NCBI GenBank assembly: GCA_030533445.1
Contig: CM060081.1
Span: forward strand, 40,017,611 to 40,081,610
DNA from: Cyprinodon diabolis
Taxonomy: Eukaryota; Chordata; Actinopteri; Cyprinodontiformes; Cyprinodontidae
Direction: 5' to 3'
Length of the DNA stretch: 64,000 nucleotides
The notes under the pieces were generated by a model. It saw only the letters and a list, made by a program, of their open reading frames with translations, did no database searches and was not told where the DNA came from. Made by a program: the position numbers and the translations under genes. Shown here piece after piece: positions 61,976 through 64,000 of the stretch. Every line of letters starts with the position of its first letter. The first letter of the stretch is position 1.

Positions 61976-62500
61976 CATGACAGAAAATGCCTGATTTCAG
62001 TGATTGCATTCTGTCAAGTTCAATTACCTTTAATGAAAGGGTTTGAAAACTGTCAAGCACAACTGTATATTCATATTAATTTTCTTTTCTTTTGTACATG
62101 ATCTTACAAACGTGAAAAATCAGTTTTTCTTTCCTTTTATCTTAAAAGGAATCTGGCATTAGCAGGAACGTTTTATTTTCCTTAAAGGAAAAGTCTGGTC
62201 AGCCACGAATAACCAATGGGTCATTATTTATAGCTAAAAGTAATACGTCTGCGGTGATTTAATTAATTTAGCGTTATTCAGGAAAAAATAAAAACAACAT
62301 CTTTCATCGCGATCACTGAGTCCGGACCCGGCCATTTTTGCCCAAATATAGTAACACCTCACTCCTGACATCTTTACGGTGCAGTAAGCCTTGCGCCATT
62401 CTCCCTGCTTTACAAGCAAAATCAATGGGAACTACATGGAACATCTGCAATCAACAACAATTATTTAAGATTTGGAGAGGACTTCACCATTGAAATTCGG
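61976..62500. other. Intergenic DNA, nothing recognised
   Basis: No gene or repeat family assigned. Confidence 0.35.
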
Positions 62501-62521
62501 GAGAGCTGTGGTTAAGCTGAC

Positions 62522-62696
62522 AATGCCTACGTGCATGGCAGTTTGATGTTGTATTACATCGGGTAAAAGTGAAAAAAATAAATGTGTTATTTCAGCTTTC
62601 TGATTCTGATCGTCCACGGGTTCGTCATTGGATTGCCAACTTGAAGAGGGAGGATTTGCCATCGAACTTCTGGCCAGAAGAAAAAAAACGTTATTA
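62522..62696 (+). pseudogene. Possible THAP-domain remnant
   Basis: An opening MPTCMAV, a stop, then CCITSGKS near 62525-62570 looks like the C-x2-4-C start of a THAP domain. After an A-rich frame slip, FQLSDSDRPRVRHWIANLKR (about 62593-62652) resembles the FPxDxxRRxxWIxxLKR core. The last part (EDLPSNFWPEEKKRY, stop) does not match the rest of the domain, so it is incomplete. THAP domains occur in P-element transposases and in host proteins; the broken frame suggests a transposon remnant. Weak call. Confidence 0.35.
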
Positions 62697-62829
62697 ATCC
62701 TTTACTCTCTGCTTTGAATAGTGCACTGGTCGTCGCCATACAGCAATGGTACTTGCTCAACAGCCGGTAATGCACCGTGACGTCACAAACTGGTAGGTGG
62801 CAGTAGTGTTCTTTCACAAAAATGAATGT

Positions 62830-63600
62830 CCCCGGTAAAGCACATTTAAATGAAATTACTCTTAATTAAAAACACTTATCATTTATTAAATTGTATGCAA
62901 TAATTTCATACTTAAAGTACTTTTAGAAGTTTTTACTCTGTCAGCAGAATGCTTTTTGGAAAACCCTTACATGACACTTAGGTTGGTTGTTAAACATTCT
63001 TCCATGTCCCTGCGTTTCCTTTAATCTGCTCCTCGGCACGGCATCCCAGTCTTTACATACCTGACAATATTGAAAATATAAAAGTGAAAAGTACCTTTTT
63101 CAAAAAATCAAATTCACAATCAATGTCCTATTATTATACCTAAAAGCCTAGAATATATAATCTAAAGGAATAACCTCTTTACCTTTATAGCATAGCAGCT
63201 CTGTAGCTACTCGATCACCCATGTCTAGAAGAGAGTCTTTATTTTTCCTGATATAAGACACTGCAACCCAGGAATTTGTGGTAGTAAGGCTCTGAGTGGG
63301 TTCTATGTGTGCTTTGGTTGATATTTGTCTTTATATATTTTTTGGTTGTCTGGAGCCCACTGAGATGGTGAATTAACTAAAGATTTTAGTATACATAAAG
63401 AGACCCTTCAAGTGCTTATAGACAAAGGGACTCAAACTATTATCTTTTACAGTTTAAGGTGTAAAAACAATTGTATTTTTTTCCACAAATTTTTTTCTGC
63501 AAGAAACTGTTTGTTCATGTTTATGCAGTTCTGGTTTGATGACAGGCATCATACCTGTTCTAACAGTTGCAATTCTGAATTCTCCTGAGTGGTGCCCGAC
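62830..63600. other. Intergenic DNA, nothing recognised
   Basis: No gene or repeat recognised. Confidence 0.4.
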
Positions 63601-63678
63601 TTTACACGAGTGAATAAAGTGAATGTGATTGGTGGATTATCAAGGGGGTGGGATTGTTGTGGCGGAAGGTTCGCAAGC

Positions 63679-63747
63679 ATGTCTGGTTGTGGCCGATTTG
63701 TCAGAAGAATCTTACAGACGTCCATCCCTGTGAACACTGGGACGTAA
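63679..63747 (+). other. Doubtful small exon or frame
   Basis: ATG followed by 22 codons (MSGCGRFVRRILQTSIPVNT, then G, T and a stop). The basic, Arg-rich opening would suit a mitochondrial presequence, the DNA just upstream (63640-63675) is unusually G-rich for this window and has an inverted CCAAT (ATTGG) near 63630, and GTAACT at 63744 could be a splice donor just before the stop. None of this is decisive. No gene was identified. Confidence 0.2.
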
Positions 63748-64000
63748 CTCAACGGTAAAGTAAATTCATTCTTATTTATTTCAACCGTTGCGTATATTAG
63801 CTGCGACACATCAATCAAGATGCTATGACCAAAAAAATTAGATCGACATATGACCGTTGATATATGATTGGCCGCATTTAGGTGTTCAAGCTGACGTATA
63901 ACTAACTGGCCTGCATAAAATAACGGAAAAAAAACCCCACAGATTTTAAGACAGGATTTTTTTTTTTTTATAGAATTTTTCTAACTTTTCGGACAATATG
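63748..64000. other. Intergenic DNA, nothing recognised
   Basis: AT-rich end of window. Confidence 0.35.

Noticed and set aside
1..64000. CRISPR array, bacterial operons, rRNA or tRNA genes
   Set aside because: No regularly spaced direct repeats, no dense same-strand gene packing, and no cloverleaf with both control boxes was found.

Overview
The window looks like a gene-poor stretch of a teleost fish chromosome, probably percomorph. It is AT-rich, has no recognisable intact host gene, no bacterial operon structure and no RNA gene. It is full of repeat families typical of fish: sushi-type Ty3/gypsy LTR retrotransposons, hAT, PIF/Harbinger and Tc1 DNA-transposon remnants, RTE and L2/CR1/Rex-type LINE pieces, a SINE with a (GGAT)n tail, and two long (TA)n microsatellites. 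The class is inferred from repeat families and protein resemblance only; the species cannot be named from the sequence.

Layout. Positions 1-13,070 are old intergenic DNA with a 825-bp hAT element (1480-2304) that keeps a BED-finger coding start, a Tc1 scrap, a solo LTR (5450-6153), a second decayed LTR-like block (7449-9569) carrying a hAT MITE (8127-8754) and a SINE-like repeat, and a LINE 3' end near 12,130. Three related LTR retrotransposons follow, each with two LTRs and a perfect 5-bp target duplication. A (13071-15661, +) has an intact gag but almost no pol. B (33393-38691, -) has gag and pol, both broken, and sits inside a LINE fragment. C (39873-45484, +) has an intact gag, nearly identical LTRs and a pol broken at three places, and also sits in a LINE. 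Between A and B lie a hairpin MITE, two reverse-strand LTRs, a decayed minisatellite split by a palindromic MITE, a partial LTR, and long unannotated stretches that may hold conserved non-coding DNA. From 45,485 to the end there are LINE remnants (including an RTE copy split by another repeat), another partial and one full solo LTR, a 700-bp MITE, a SINE with microsatellite tail, a Harbinger transposase start, a THAP-like fragment, and a doubtful small first exon near 63,680.

How the parts work together. In A, B and C gag (N-terminal coiled coil, capsid-like block, CCHC zinc knuckle), protease, reverse transcriptase, RNase H, integrase and a C-terminal chromodomain occur in Tf1/sushi order. 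The most informative observation is that the 11 bases just inside the 5' LTR (the primer-binding site) are perfectly complementary to the 11 bases about 30 nt downstream of the TATA-like box, where the transcript should begin. A carries a C/G change in one arm and the matching change in the other, relative to B and C. This is the signature of self-primed reverse transcription. Other conserved structures are an 11-bp hairpin whose loop contains the gag stop codon at a -1 gag/pol overlap, a 7-bp hairpin just before the polypurine tract, and a U5 hairpin that competes for the primer-binding site.
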